64,000 nt of DNA from an uncultured Flavobacteriaceae bacterium (GCA_947502975.1 CANNBV010000002.1:434001-498000), one strand, 5' to 3'; positions 51,676-61,583 are shown, counted from the first letter of the stretch. Numbers and translations: made by a program. The notes: a model not told the origin generated them from the sequence alone.

Positions 51676-52320
51676 TCAAATAGCGTTCCATTCACTAGGA
51701 TTGGAGTTCCACTCTGACAATAACTCTACCTCACTTTTAGCAATATAGTTAGTTTGCAATGCCTGCTCTAGAAGGCTTTCGTAATTACCAAGGGTTTGTA
51801 ATGCTACATTTTCTTTTTCAAAATTTTCTTTTGAAATGTCAAATCCATAGGTGAAAATGGCAACCATCCCTTTTACATTAATACCGCCATCTCGTAAGGC
51901 TTTAACGGCATTTAAACTACTTTTTCCTGTGCTTATTAAATCTTCAACAACTACTACATTTTGTCCTTTTTCAATAAAACCTTCAATCTGATTTTTTCGA
52001 CCATGTCCTTTTGCATCTGGCCTTACGTAAATAAACGGCAAGTTTAGGTATTCAGCGACTAACATTCCAATACCAATAGCCCCGGTAGCAACTCCAGCAA
52101 TGGCATCTGGCTTTCCGTATTGGCGTTCAATATGTTTTGCCATGGTTTCTCGAACATAGTTACGAATTGGTGGAAATGATAAAATAATTCGGTTATCACA
52201 ATAAATTGGTGATTTCCAACCAGAAGCCCAAGTGAAAGGTTCTTTAGGACTCAGTTTTATAGCGTTTACTTGTAATAAAACTTCGGCTGTTTTTTTGGCG
52301 ATATCTTTATTAAAAATCAT
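51676..52320 (-). CDS. pyrE: Orotate phosphoribosyltransferase
   Basis: A 214-residue enzyme joining orotate to PRPP to give OMP in pyrimidine synthesis. The PRPP-binding motif VVVVEDLISTGKSS lies at about 122-135, and VRPDAKGHGRKNQIEG carries the catalytic loop lysine. The start at 52320 follows a -7 box by only four bases, so translation may start at the mRNA end. Confidence 0.95.
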   Translation of the reverse strand: MIFNKDIAKKTAEVLLQVNAIKLSPKEPFTWASGWKSPIYCDNRIILSFPPIRNYVRETMAKHIERQYGKPDAIAGVATGAIGIGMLVAEYLNLPFIYVRPDAKGHGRKNQIEGFIEKGQNVVVVEDLISTGKSSLNAVKALRDGGINVKGMVAIFTYGFDISKENFEKENVALQTLGNYESLLEQALQTNYIAKSEVELLSEWNSNPSEWNAI

Positions 52321-52324
52321 GTTG

Positions 52325-52332
52325 CAAAATTA
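52325..52332 (-). promoter_or_regulatory. -7 box of pyrE, near-leaderless
   Basis: On the minus strand TAATTTTG matches TAnnTTTG and ends 4 nt before the ATG at 52320. The transcription start would be at or next to the A of the start codon. The -33 element is not clear. Confidence 0.45.
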
Positions 52333-52450
52333 CACATATATTTAGGATAACATAATCAGTTTTTGACGAATAAAATATTTTTTTCAACAATGTTTAGTTT
52401 GTATTTAAAAATGATATTTTTACCGACTAGAAATAGTTAACAATCGCTTT

Positions 52451-53035
52451 ATGTATAAAATATTTGTTGGTGATAAACCTATAATCTTATCCACTAAACC
52501 CAAGGATAAGAAAGGCATTAAAAACTATGATCTAAAAAAAATTGTTCTAAGAGATATTGTTAGAAAACTAAATTCATCGTCATTAAAAGAGGCACGTTTA
52601 ATTCATAAAAACGAAAAAAAGCTATTAAAGTTTTTTTTAAAAAAGGCACCAAATGTTATTGCTGGCGGAGGTAAAGTTTATAATAGAGATGGTAAGATTC
52701 TTTTTATTTTTAGAAATGGAAAATGGGATTTGCCAAAAGGAAAAGCAGAGAAAAAAGAAAGTATAGAAGAAACAGCGATACGTGAAGTTGAAGAAGAAAC
52801 AGGTGTAGAAGGATTAAAAATTGTAAAACCATTAGAAACCACTTATCATATTTTTAAGCGTCGCGGACGCTACAGAATAAAAATCACTTATTGGTTTGAA
52901 ATGCAAACGTCTTTTGACGGTAAATTGTATCCGCAAGAAAAAGAAGGGATTACCAAAGTGAAATGGTTAGGAAAAAAGAAAATTGAAAAGGCTATGGAAA
53001 ACTCGTATGCTAATATCAAAATTCTTATTCATTAA
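52451..53035 (+). CDS. NUDIX hydrolase
   Basis: A 194-residue pyrophosphohydrolase. The Nudix box runs from GKAEKKESIEETAIREVEEE (about residues 97-116) to TGVEG with all conserved E residues, in a domain from about 67 on. An N-terminal region of about 65 basic residues is typical of flavobacterial members. The nucleotide substrate is unknown. It is a single gene, 3 bp short of the convergent M14 gene. Confidence 0.88.
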   Translation: MYKIFVGDKPIILSTKPKDKKGIKNYDLKKIVLRDIVRKLNSSSLKEARLIHKNEKKLLKFFLKKAPNVIAGGGKVYNRDGKILFIFRNGKWDLPKGKAEKKESIEETAIREVEEETGVEGLKIVKPLETTYHIFKRRGRYRIKITYWFEMQTSFDGKLYPQEKEGITKVKWLGKKKIEKAMENSYANIKILIH

Positions 53036-53038
53036 AAT

Positions 53039-54772
53039 TTATTTCACCCTAAATACTGGATATTGCATATGTGCTGATTCGTAATGTTCACTTTGCTTGT
53101 GTAACCAATCCAATTGCGCATACCAATTGTTATTAAATTCGGTTAAATCTTTTTTACGATGCTCAAATTCTTTTTTAAGTTTTGGGTCGTTTTCTAATAG
53201 TTCTAATGCTTTGTCTTCCCAAACATAAGGTGAGAATCCTTCCTTTTGTTGTAAAATGGTATCAAAGAAATTCCAATTAAAAAATGAGTCAGGTGCCTGT
53301 GGCTCTAATGTAGCCATCAAATATCTAAATGCATACTGATTGGTTTTAACAACATAATCTCCTTTAGGGAATTTTATTTGTTGTTCAGATGAAGTGATTT
53401 TTGTATTGTAATGTTGATAATGACCTTCATATGGTGTCTTTCGTGTTTCGTAATTATTTATATGATACAGTTCTACATTCAAAATAGTGTCCTTTTTAAA
53501 AGCCATCATTTCAACTTGATTCAACTTTAATAATTCTATAACATTGTGCCATCCTTGCGGAACGATATAAGCGCTAGGTATTTCAATTTTTAATTTTGGT
53601 TTGTAGTGATTTTGATAGTTTATTGACTTAGTAAAAGGTTTTGTTCTATCATACTTTAACCGATTAAAGCCTGTGATTTCACTTTTTAAAATATCAGCCT
53701 CATAACCTTTAAAATTTAATGTTGAAGTCTGAGTAGTATCAATTTCCCAATCTAAAGTGTAATGTTGGTTTTTGTGTATTAAAAGCGGCATTTCTTTTCG
53801 TAGATTTTTGATGTTTTCAGAATCAGTATCTACAATTTCAATCATGCTTTTCATTAATTCATAAGTACCTTCAACACGTTGTTTGTAGGGTTTTAACATA
53901 TGCGTTTCCACCATCATTCCTAAAGTGTTAAATAAGGTAGTATAACCAGTGGAGTATCTTGGATAATCCATAAATTGAGAAAAACCTTTTTCTGGAACAC
54001 TATTGAAAACATTGACATAAGGCGTGATGCTCCAATCCTTTTTCTTTAATTTTTCTTCTAAATTTGGCATCATTTCAGTGTGTAAATAATTTCCAAGTTT
54101 GTCGCCTAGTTTATTATGCTGTGTGAATAAATGTGTAAGTGTATATTGATAATCTGCACCATTGCTTACATGATTATCTATAAATACATCTGGCTTTACT
54201 GTATGAAATATTAGAGCAAACGTCTTTGCATTTTTAGTGTCACATTTTATAAAATCTCTATTTAAATCATAGTTACGCGCGTTTCCTCTAAACCCATATG
54301 ACTTTGGTCCATTTTGATTAGTACGTGTTGTAGAATTTCTATTTAAACTCCCACCAATATTATACACAGGAATTGTAGCAATAACTACATTTTTAGGCAT
54401 TTCTATTTTGCCCTGAACGAAGTCTCGAAATAGTAACATTGTAGCATCAATACCATCAGATTCTCCTGGATGTATGCCATTATTTATTAATAAAGTGCGT
54501 TTGTTATCTCTAATAACATCAAAATCAAACACCATATCAGGGTCTAGTGTAACAAGATGTAATGGTTTTCCAGAATCTGTTGCTCCGATTGTATCTATTG
54601 ATATTTCAGGATAGGCATTAGCTAATTCAGTGTAGAAACTGATGGTTTCTTCATAAGTAGCAGTTTCTAATCCATCAGATATTTCAAATTGCGTTTCAAA
54701 ATCATAATTGATAGGGTTTTTAGAAATTTCACAAGCCACTACCAAAAAGAGCAATAAGATAATTTTTCTCAT
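53039..54772 (-). CDS. M14 family zinc carboxypeptidase lipoprotein
   Basis: A 577-residue peptidase with a lipobox LLFLVVAC (C14). The zinc ligands are H101 and E104 in INNGIHPGESDG and H201 in FIDNHVSNGADYQYT; NYDLNRDF nearby carries the substrate-binding residues. It removes C-terminal residues from proteins or peptides and would be attached to the envelope. The protein is longer than typical carboxypeptidases, with a C-terminal beta-rich part. It is downstream of the TonB receptor gene in the same direction, 97 bp apart; it may work on the imported peptide. Confidence 0.88.
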   Translation of the reverse strand: MRKIILLLFLVVACEISKNPINYDFETQFEISDGLETATYEETISFYTELANAYPEISIDTIGATDSGKPLHLVTLDPDMVFDFDVIRDNKRTLLINNGIHPGESDGIDATMLLFRDFVQGKIEMPKNVVIATIPVYNIGGSLNRNSTTRTNQNGPKSYGFRGNARNYDLNRDFIKCDTKNAKTFALIFHTVKPDVFIDNHVSNGADYQYTLTHLFTQHNKLGDKLGNYLHTEMMPNLEEKLKKKDWSITPYVNVFNSVPEKGFSQFMDYPRYSTGYTTLFNTLGMMVETHMLKPYKQRVEGTYELMKSMIEIVDTDSENIKNLRKEMPLLIHKNQHYTLDWEIDTTQTSTLNFKGYEADILKSEITGFNRLKYDRTKPFTKSINYQNHYKPKLKIEIPSAYIVPQGWHNVIELLKLNQVEMMAFKKDTILNVELYHINNYETRKTPYEGHYQHYNTKITSSEQQIKFPKGDYVVKTNQYAFRYLMATLEPQAPDSFFNWNFFDTILQQKEGFSPYVWEDKALELLENDPKLKKEFEHRKKDLTEFNNNWYAQLDWLHKQSEHYESAHMQYPVFRVK

Positions 54773-54869
54773 AGTTTAATTTTGAAAGCTAAAACTACGA
54801 TAATTTCAAATTATTCTTCAATTGAAAAAAAAGCATTCAAATTGGTAGAAGGGTAGGGCCGTGATTTAT

Positions 54870-57290
54870 TTATTGAAATGTGAAATTATAGGTTAAAGAA
54901 AATAATGGACTATTTAGTGCCGAAATGCTGTAAGCTGCCAGAGGGCTATCTTGAAATATAAAATCATCACTTCTAGTAGTACTATTTCGCTGAGTATAGA
55001 AAATATTGAAAGGATTGGTTCTTGAGTATAGGTTGTAAACTGTAAATGTCCAATCGTTTAGCCAGCGTTTATTGTTTTTGTTTTTGTTAAAACGGATGTG
55101 CCATGATAAATCTAGTCTGTGGTACATTGGAAGTCTTGAGTTATTACGTTCAAGAAAAATGGGCACTTCAATATCCTGTATCTTTACAAAGCTGTTCGCT
55201 ATGGTATAAGGCCTTCCTGATTGTGCAGTAAAGTTAAAGCTAAACTTATGATGCTTATGGGCATCAAAATTAATTGTACCATTAAAAACATGTGGTCGAT
55301 CAAAATCCGATGGATACCAATCATTTTGATTTATTCGATCTGCTAGTTTAGTACTAAAATGCTTTAAAAAACTTCTTGACCATGTGTAATTAAACCAGCC
55401 ATTAATTTTACCAGTAGATTTCTTGAAGCTTAGTTCTATTCCATATGATTTTCCTTGGCCCTGAATAACATCTTGCTCTAGAAACTCTTCAAGAAAAAAA
55501 TCAGCTCCCGGTTTATATGCTAAAACATTATTAGTATCTCTATAATAACTTTCTAAACCCATTTCAATGCTATTGTTATTGAAATTTTTATAGACACCAA
55601 AACCATAAGTGTTGCCAACTTGTGGTTTTATATTTATATCAGCTGTTTTCCAACGAGATGTAGGTAAAGGTGTTGTCGTATTATAAACATTTTGTAAATA
55701 TTGATTTATTTTTGCAAAACTAGCCTTTATTGAGGTTGAGGGATTTAATTTATAGGAGAGTCCTAATCGAGGTTCAATATTATTATAAGATTTTACTTTT
55801 TCACCTTTATTAAAAAACTGAGTGTCAATTATTTCATCACCAGTGGCATTGTATAATGCCGCATTGTATGGACCCACAAATCTGAAGTTATTATAACGTA
55901 TTCCAGCAGATAACGATAAGTTGTCATTTGGTTTCCAGATAGCATTATAATACCCTGATAGTTCATAACTTGTCTCACTACGTAAAGACACAGGTACAAT
56001 ACTAGTTGAATTTCCTGGTTTCAAGGTACCAGGTTCGATGTTATATCTGTTAGCTTGAATACCAAGATAGTAATTGAAAGTATTACCATGTTTTTTTGAT
56101 AATTCAGAAATTAAACTTAAATATTTGATTTTAGATTGATATACAATTTCATTATTACTCTCGAACTCAGGAAATATAATTTTAGGCGTATACTCGCTTC
56201 CAACTACTATTGTTTTTAGAGCAGTATTATCGTTAAATGAATGAATCCAGTCTAGTGTGCCGTTATATGTGCTAAAGTCATATTGATTACTTTCTGCGTT
56301 TACATTTTCAACTTTAGACACTAAATCTAATTGATAAAAATCTCGTGATACAAATCCAGTAAAAGCAATTTGGTCTTTTTTAGTAGGTAGGTATAGCAAT
56401 TTAACCGTGGCATCACCAAACTTAGCCTTTGTGTTTTTTAAACGTTTTGAAACTATGGGTAACAAAAAATCGGTTAATCCTACTCTAGCACCAGCAATAA
56501 CCATTAGTTTATCTTTTTTGATAGGAGTTTCAATTAAAAACCTGCTAGAAACTAAGCCAATACCACCTTTAAGTTTAAGAGAATCTACATAAGGTCTTTT
56601 TGCTTTAATGTCAAGAACAGAAGCTACTCTTCCTCCATATCGAGAGGGTACATTAGCTCTGTATAAATCTACAGAAGACAACGCATCAGGTGTGAAAACA
56701 GAAAATAAGCCAAATAGATGGGTGGGGTTAAAAACTGGAGCATTATCATAAAGAATTAAATTTTGATCAAGAGAACTTCCCCTTACCGATACACCATTGC
56801 TTATATCACCAGCATTATTAACACCAGCCAGTAATGTAATACTTCTTAAAACATCTATTTCTCCTAATGCACTTGGTAGTTTTTTTAATTCTTTAGGGGT
56901 TAATTTTAAAGCGCCCATTTGTGGAGACTCTATGTTTTCATTTGTTTTTTTTGCTAAAACAACTATTTGAGACAGTTGTTCGTTGTTTTCAGACAGACTT
57001 ATTTCTAGGTAACTATTTTTATTCAATTCATATTTATCAGTATATGTTGTATAACCTATATAAGAGAATTGAATAGTATAGTTGTTTTTTGGAAGTTCCA
57101 GAGAAAGTAATCCATTAGTATCTGTAACTCCTCCGCAATTACATGGTGATATAGAAATTTGTACATTTTCTAAAGGCTTGTTAGTATTTTTATTAACTAC
57201 TTTAAAAGTTAAATTAAATACGGAGTTTTGGGCACTTCCTGATAAAAAGAAGGCAAAAAAACAAAAAGTGGAAAAAAATATTATTTTCAT
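54870..57290 (-). CDS. TonB-dependent outer membrane receptor
   Basis: An 806-residue outer membrane protein; start at ATG 57290 giving signal MKIIFFSTFCFFAFFLSG to SAQ. A carboxypeptidase-regulatory-like domain (about 25-105) precedes the plug (about 115-235, with VSVRGSSLDQNLILYDNAPVF) and a 22-strand barrel ending in phenylalanine-glutamine (FSLTYNFTFQ). It imports a substrate with TonB energy. It is downstream of two DUF4249 genes, the usual gene pairing in Flavobacteriaceae. The substrate cannot be told. Confidence 0.9.
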   Translation of the reverse strand: MKIIFFSTFCFFAFFLSGSAQNSVFNLTFKVVNKNTNKPLENVQISISPCNCGGVTDTNGLLSLELPKNNYTIQFSYIGYTTYTDKYELNKNSYLEISLSENNEQLSQIVVLAKKTNENIESPQMGALKLTPKELKKLPSALGEIDVLRSITLLAGVNNAGDISNGVSVRGSSLDQNLILYDNAPVFNPTHLFGLFSVFTPDALSSVDLYRANVPSRYGGRVASVLDIKAKRPYVDSLKLKGGIGLVSSRFLIETPIKKDKLMVIAGARVGLTDFLLPIVSKRLKNTKAKFGDATVKLLYLPTKKDQIAFTGFVSRDFYQLDLVSKVENVNAESNQYDFSTYNGTLDWIHSFNDNTALKTIVVGSEYTPKIIFPEFESNNEIVYQSKIKYLSLISELSKKHGNTFNYYLGIQANRYNIEPGTLKPGNSTSIVPVSLRSETSYELSGYYNAIWKPNDNLSLSAGIRYNNFRFVGPYNAALYNATGDEIIDTQFFNKGEKVKSYNNIEPRLGLSYKLNPSTSIKASFAKINQYLQNVYNTTTPLPTSRWKTADINIKPQVGNTYGFGVYKNFNNNSIEMGLESYYRDTNNVLAYKPGADFFLEEFLEQDVIQGQGKSYGIELSFKKSTGKINGWFNYTWSRSFLKHFSTKLADRINQNDWYPSDFDRPHVFNGTINFDAHKHHKFSFNFTAQSGRPYTIANSFVKIQDIEVPIFLERNNSRLPMYHRLDLSWHIRFNKNKNNKRWLNDWTFTVYNLYSRTNPFNIFYTQRNSTTRSDDFIFQDSPLAAYSISALNSPLFSLTYNFTFQ

Positions 57291-57309
57291 AATTAAATAC
57301 TTTAAATCT

Positions 57310-58491
57310 TTATTGTTGCCAACCATCAGGCATAAAACCAGTTCTAAATCTGTTTTCAGTACATGGTGCTTGAGTTACAGGATCGCAAGTAAAATCTCTA
57401 CACTCTTGAGGAGGGCAACCCAAATCACACCATTCTTTACGGGTAATGGGTATAGGTGATATGGGTGACTCTTTTACATTTGAACGGTCGATGAATAAAC
57501 GATTTTTAGTCGCTGAAGCTGCAGTGAAACGGCCTAAAACAAATTCATTAGCATCATTTGTATTAAACATATTACCAATGAGTGCTGCGGGTGGAGGAGC
57601 GTTAAGGCCATTATTATTTTCAACAACATCTTTTAATACTCTAAAATATTCGTATGCAGATTTTGATAAAGAATATTGTTGAATTTCAACGAGGATATTT
57701 CCTGATGCATAATATGGTATATCTGCAACAGGAAGCGCGTTAATAAGCTGACCATTACTAAATTCGTCAGAAAATAGTTTAATGGTTTCGTTAGGTCGTA
57801 TTTTCCAGCAGTCAGAATCGCACCAATACGAAACAACATACTGAAATGATGTAGGATTAGGAGCTTCATCATCGCATTTACCACCTCTAAATATCGAATT
57901 GGTACATATCTCACAGATTTGTATTCTTTCAAATGATTTATATCTCCAATAATAAAAATTAGTGTCATTATCTGGGTCATTGACATCTATAGATATAAAA
58001 TGTCCTGGAATAAAATCATTAATGCCTTCCATAAAGAGAAGTTCGGGGTTATATACAGATTTAAGATCAGAAAACTCAATTGGCTTTTTTACATTTTCAG
58101 GTAGTGATTGATAGCTTTCTCCATTTGGTAAACTAACAAGTAACTCCCAAGATTCTCCCTCTGAGACATAAAAATTACTAGGAGGTAAATAAATATTATT
58201 TTCTTCTATTAGAGTTACAACAGTATTAGTAGTAGTGTTCCTGAAATTTACTGATGCACCAGAAATAAAGTTATTAGTAAACTTATTAAACTTAAAACCT
58301 GAGGCAGATAAATTAACATACGATTCGCCTATGATAGAAGATGCAAAAGCATCTACATAGATAAGACCTTCTTTGAACTCAAACTTTGGTTTTTCTGGGT
58401 CAACACAACTTGATAATTGAAATAATAAAAAACAACTAAAAAGTAGAAAGCTATTTTTATAATTGACTGATAAATTTTTTAATTTTCCCAT
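57310..58491 (-). CDS. DUF4249 family lipoprotein, copy 2
   Basis: A 393-residue lipoprotein: signal to about 28 with LSSC near the lipid cysteine. The body is the DUF4249 beta-rich fold with GLIYVDAFASSIIGESYVNL near the start. It is close kin to the next gene but has an added Cys-rich insert (QICEICTNSIFRGGKCDDE, YWCDSDCWKIR) and a longer C-terminal tail with four more cysteines (CDLGCPPQECRDFTC). DUF4249 proteins probably cap the TonB receptor pore at the cell surface. It overlaps copy 1 by 13 bp and precedes the receptor gene by 19 bp. Confidence 0.85.
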   Translation of the reverse strand: MGKLKNLSVNYKNSFLLFSCFLLFQLSSCVDPEKPKFEFKEGLIYVDAFASSIIGESYVNLSASGFKFNKFTNNFISGASVNFRNTTTNTVVTLIEENNIYLPPSNFYVSEGESWELLVSLPNGESYQSLPENVKKPIEFSDLKSVYNPELLFMEGINDFIPGHFISIDVNDPDNDTNFYYWRYKSFERIQICEICTNSIFRGGKCDDEAPNPTSFQYVVSYWCDSDCWKIRPNETIKLFSDEFSNGQLINALPVADIPYYASGNILVEIQQYSLSKSAYEYFRVLKDVVENNNGLNAPPPAALIGNMFNTNDANEFVLGRFTAASATKNRLFIDRSNVKESPISPIPITRKEWCDLGCPPQECRDFTCDPVTQAPCTENRFRTGFMPDGWQQ

Positions 58492-59504
58492 CCTACAGGT
58501 GTTATTGATGTTCTAAAACGATTTTCCGAACAAGGTGTTGGTAATAAATCATAATTTGGCGTACGCAAAATAGGATCTTCAAGAATGTCAAATCTATCTA
58601 TGAATATGCTTTGAAAAGTTGTTGAAGCTACTGTAAATCTGCCTAAAACAAATTCTTTATCATTGCCTGGATTGAATATATTACCACTAAATACTGAAGG
58701 CGGAGGTGCATTAATACCGCTATTGTCGTCAACTATATCTTTTATAACTTTAAAATAGCTGTAAGCCGATTGAGATATGGAGTATTGATGTATCTGCACA
58801 ACAATATTTTTCTTACTATACAAGGGTACATCTGCTACTGGTAATGCATTTATAAAACCTCCATCATTAAATTCATCTGAAAACACTTTTATATTTTCAT
58901 TAAATCGTATTTTCCAACATTGAGAATCACACAGCAGATATGTCCCCATTTCTGTTTGACACACATCAATATCTTCAAAAGATCGAAATCTCCAGTAGTA
59001 GAAGTTTTTTTCATTAGGAGGGTCTTCTATATCCAGCGATAAATAATGGCCAGGTAAAAAATCATTAGAGCCTTCCCTAAATATGAGGTTAGTACTATAT
59101 ACAGATTTTAGACCTGAAAAACCAACTGACTTTTCTACAATCTCAGTTGACGATTGATAGTTTTGTCCGTTTGGTAAGCTAACAAGTAATTCCCAAGATT
59201 CACCTTCAGAAACACAAAAATCGTTTGGCGGCAAATAAATATCATTTTCCTCAATAAGAGCTATAATAGCATTAGTAATGGTGTTTCTGAAATTTACAGA
59301 CGCACCAGAAATGAAGATATTAGAGAACTTATTAAATTTATAACCACTTGAGTAAAGATTAACATACGACTCACCTTTAAGGGTAGATGCAAAAGCATCT
59401 ATGTAAACCAACCCTTCTTTAAAATCAAACTCTGGTTTTTGAGGGGCAACACACGATATTTGAAATATTATTAAAGCATAGCAAAACGTTTGCGTTGTTT
59501 TCAT
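58479..59504 (-). CDS. DUF4249 family lipoprotein, copy 1
   Basis: A 341-residue lipoprotein; start at ATG 59504 (MKTTQTFCYALIIFQISC) with the lipid cysteine at residue 18. The first 130 residues are nearly the same as in the next gene (SGASVNFRNT, EGESWELLVSLPNG), then the two drift apart; this copy has a short MGTYLLCDSQCWKIR in the place of the longer Cys-rich insert, and ends CSENRFRTSITPVGWEN. It is the first gene of the receptor unit. Role as for its paralogue. Confidence 0.85.
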   Translation of the reverse strand: MKTTQTFCYALIIFQISCVAPQKPEFDFKEGLVYIDAFASTLKGESYVNLYSSGYKFNKFSNIFISGASVNFRNTITNAIIALIEENDIYLPPNDFCVSEGESWELLVSLPNGQNYQSSTEIVEKSVGFSGLKSVYSTNLIFREGSNDFLPGHYLSLDIEDPPNEKNFYYWRFRSFEDIDVCQTEMGTYLLCDSQCWKIRFNENIKVFSDEFNDGGFINALPVADVPLYSKKNIVVQIHQYSISQSAYSYFKVIKDIVDDNSGINAPPPSVFSGNIFNPGNDKEFVLGRFTVASTTFQSIFIDRFDILEDPILRTPNYDLLPTPCSENRFRTSITPVGWEN

Positions 59505-59812
59505 TTTTTTATACAAATGATCTTAATGGTTGTTGTTATCTGCGATTTATAATGACCTGAAATAACGTAATTTGACATTGATTTCATGGTAAAATACTGT
59601 CATTTATAGGGAGAATTGATTCATGGTTTGTAATTACCATATATTTTATATAAAGTGCTTTGTGTCAATTAATTAATTTTGTTGGTTAAGGGTCTATTTG
59701 AAATAGATAGAATCAAGAGTTTTTAATCCAAAAGAAAAGGGTAAAAGGAAAAAACACAGTGATGTTTTTCATTAGAAGTCTTTTCAAAATATTCAAATAG
59801 TACTCTCATTTC

Positions 59813-59842
59813 TTGTCTACCATGTTTTAAACTGTAAATTTG
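59813..59842 (+). promoter_or_regulatory. Promoter of the SulP transporter gene
   Basis: TTG at 59813-59815 and TAAATTTG at 59835-59842 have 19 bp between them, a full consensus. The leader would be about 15 nt. The remaining 300 bp of the gap back to 59505 are AT-rich and show no gene. Confidence 0.65.
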
Positions 59843-59861
59843 CAGCTTCAAAAAGCAAACC

Positions 59862-61475
59862 ATGACTGCATTTTTTAGAAAGCGTGCCAAAAACGCTAAA
59901 AACGATATTTTAAGTGGATTAACCGTAGCATTGGCTTTAGTACCAGAGGCAGTAGCTTTTGCCTTTGTTGCAGGAGTAGATCCTTTAGTTGGTTTATATG
60001 CAGCATTTATGATTGGCTTAATTACCTCAATTTTTGGAGGCCGACCAGGTATGATTAGTGGAGCCACTGGAGCTTTGGCTGTAGTTATGGTAAGTTTGGT
60101 TGCAGAAGGTAACGCCATGGGTGAAGCCTCAGAACAACTTGGTTTATACTATTTGTTTGTAACTGTAATTTTAATGGGGATTATACAAGTGCTAGCGGGT
60201 GTTTTAAAACTCGGGAAATTTGTACGCTTAATTCCGCATCCAGTAATGATGGGGTTTGTAAACGGATTGGCAATCGTAATTTTCTTATCACAATTAAACT
60301 TATTTAAGGATGCTAATGGTGATTGGTTTACAGGTTCTCAAATGTGGATTATGTTAGGTTTAGTAGCCTTAACCATGGGTATAATGTTCGGTTTGCCTAA
60401 GCTAACAAAAAAATTACCTGAAGCTTTAATTGCCATTTTAGTGGTTTCTGCAATAGTAATTTTTGGAAATTTAGATGTAGCTACTGTAGGTAGTTTTATT
60501 CGTGATGGAGGTGGAGAAGGCCTAAAAGGAGGTTTGCCAGAATTTCAAACAGATATATTTAGCAAAGTACCATTTACACTAAAAACACTATGGTTTATTG
60601 GGCCATACGCAGTAATTCTTGCTGCCATTGGTTTAATAGAATCGTTAATGACACTTAATTTAGTTGATGAAATTACCGAAACTAGAGGGAATGCCAATAG
60701 AGAATGTATGGCACAAGGTGGAGCAAACATCATTACAGGTTTCTTTGGAGGTATGGGAGGTTGTGCCATGATCGGACAATCGTTAATTAATATAAAAGGC
60801 GGTGGTCGTGGTAGACTTTCTGGAATTGTAGCGGCGGTTGCACTATTAATATTCATTCTATTTGCCTCTGGACTCATTGAGCAAGTGCCTATTGCAGCAC
60901 TCGTTGGTGTGATGTTCATGGTAGTTATCGGCACATTTGCGTGGAGTAGTTTTAGAATTTTACGAAAAATACCCATCACCGATGCCATCGTATTAATCGC
61001 TGTATCCTTAATTACCGTTTGGAAGGACTTGGCTGTTGCCGTTATTGCAGGTGTTATTATTAGTGCTTTGGTGTTCTCATGGGAAAATGCCAAACGCATT
61101 CGTGCCAGAAAACGCATGAAAGACGATGGAACCAAAGTTTATGAAATTTGGGGGCCATTGTTCTTTGGCTCAATTAAAGCATTTAATGACAAGTTTGATG
61201 TGAAAAATGACCCTGAACATGTAGAAATAGATTTCGTAGAATCGCGTGTAAGTGACCATTCTGCCTTAGAAGCTATTCATAATTTAGTAGAGAAATATGA
61301 AGCTGCAGGAAAGTCCATAAAGCTTAAACACCTAAGCGAAGATTGTAAAGTGCTTTTGTATAAAGCGAGTCCAAAATTTAGAGAAGTAATTGTCGAAGAT
61401 ATTGACGACCCACGCTATCATTTAGCCGAAAACCCAGAAGCATTTACAAAACCACTTTCAGAATATAAATTGTAA
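59862..61475 (+). CDS. SulP family anion transporter
   Basis: A 537-residue inner-membrane transporter. The opening DILSGLTVALALVPEAVAFAFVAGVDPLVGLYAAF is the SulP helix 1-2 signature, about 11-14 helices run to residue 410, and the cytoplasmic STAS domain closes (about 440-535, with EIWGPLFFGSIKAFND and VEIDFVESRVSDHSALEAI). Family members carry sulfate, bicarbonate or other anions; the closest forms here resemble BicA/SulP of unknown choice. It is a single gene, followed by a dispersed repeat 21 bp after the stop. Confidence 0.92.
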   Translation: MTAFFRKRAKNAKNDILSGLTVALALVPEAVAFAFVAGVDPLVGLYAAFMIGLITSIFGGRPGMISGATGALAVVMVSLVAEGNAMGEASEQLGLYYLFVTVILMGIIQVLAGVLKLGKFVRLIPHPVMMGFVNGLAIVIFLSQLNLFKDANGDWFTGSQMWIMLGLVALTMGIMFGLPKLTKKLPEALIAILVVSAIVIFGNLDVATVGSFIRDGGGEGLKGGLPEFQTDIFSKVPFTLKTLWFIGPYAVILAAIGLIESLMTLNLVDEITETRGNANRECMAQGGANIITGFFGGMGGCAMIGQSLINIKGGGRGRLSGIVAAVALLIFILFASGLIEQVPIAALVGVMFMVVIGTFAWSSFRILRKIPITDAIVLIAVSLITVWKDLAVAVIAGVIISALVFSWENAKRIRARKRMKDDGTKVYEIWGPLFFGSIKAFNDKFDVKNDPEHVEIDFVESRVSDHSALEAIHNLVEKYEAAGKSIKLKHLSEDCKVLLYKASPKFREVIVEDIDDPRYHLAENPEAFTKPLSEYKL

Positions 61476-61495
61476 CATTTTGTTATTGTGTATTT

Positions 61496-61583
61496 GGGCG
61501 TTCCCCTCCTTAGGTCGGGGCGGGCTTTTCACTATATCTTTTTCTCGTGCCTCAAAAAAGGATGCCGTTTCAATCCCTAACGC
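61496..61583 (+). repeat. Dispersed intergenic repeat, copy D
   Basis: It begins GGGCGTTCCCCTCCTTAGG, has GGTCGGGGCGGGCTTTTC, then ATATCTTTTTCTCGTGCC and AAAAAAGGATGCCGTTTC and ends AATCCCTAACGC. The core hairpin (ATCTTTTT...AAAAAAGGAT) resembles that of copy C. It lies 20 nt after the SulP stop codon in the sense direction. Confidence 0.75.

Noticed and set aside
60545-61135. 196-codon open frame on the minus strand opposite the SulP gene
   Set aside because: It is a shadow of the transporter's coding frame: proline- and serine-rich nonsense without domain, start context or promoter.
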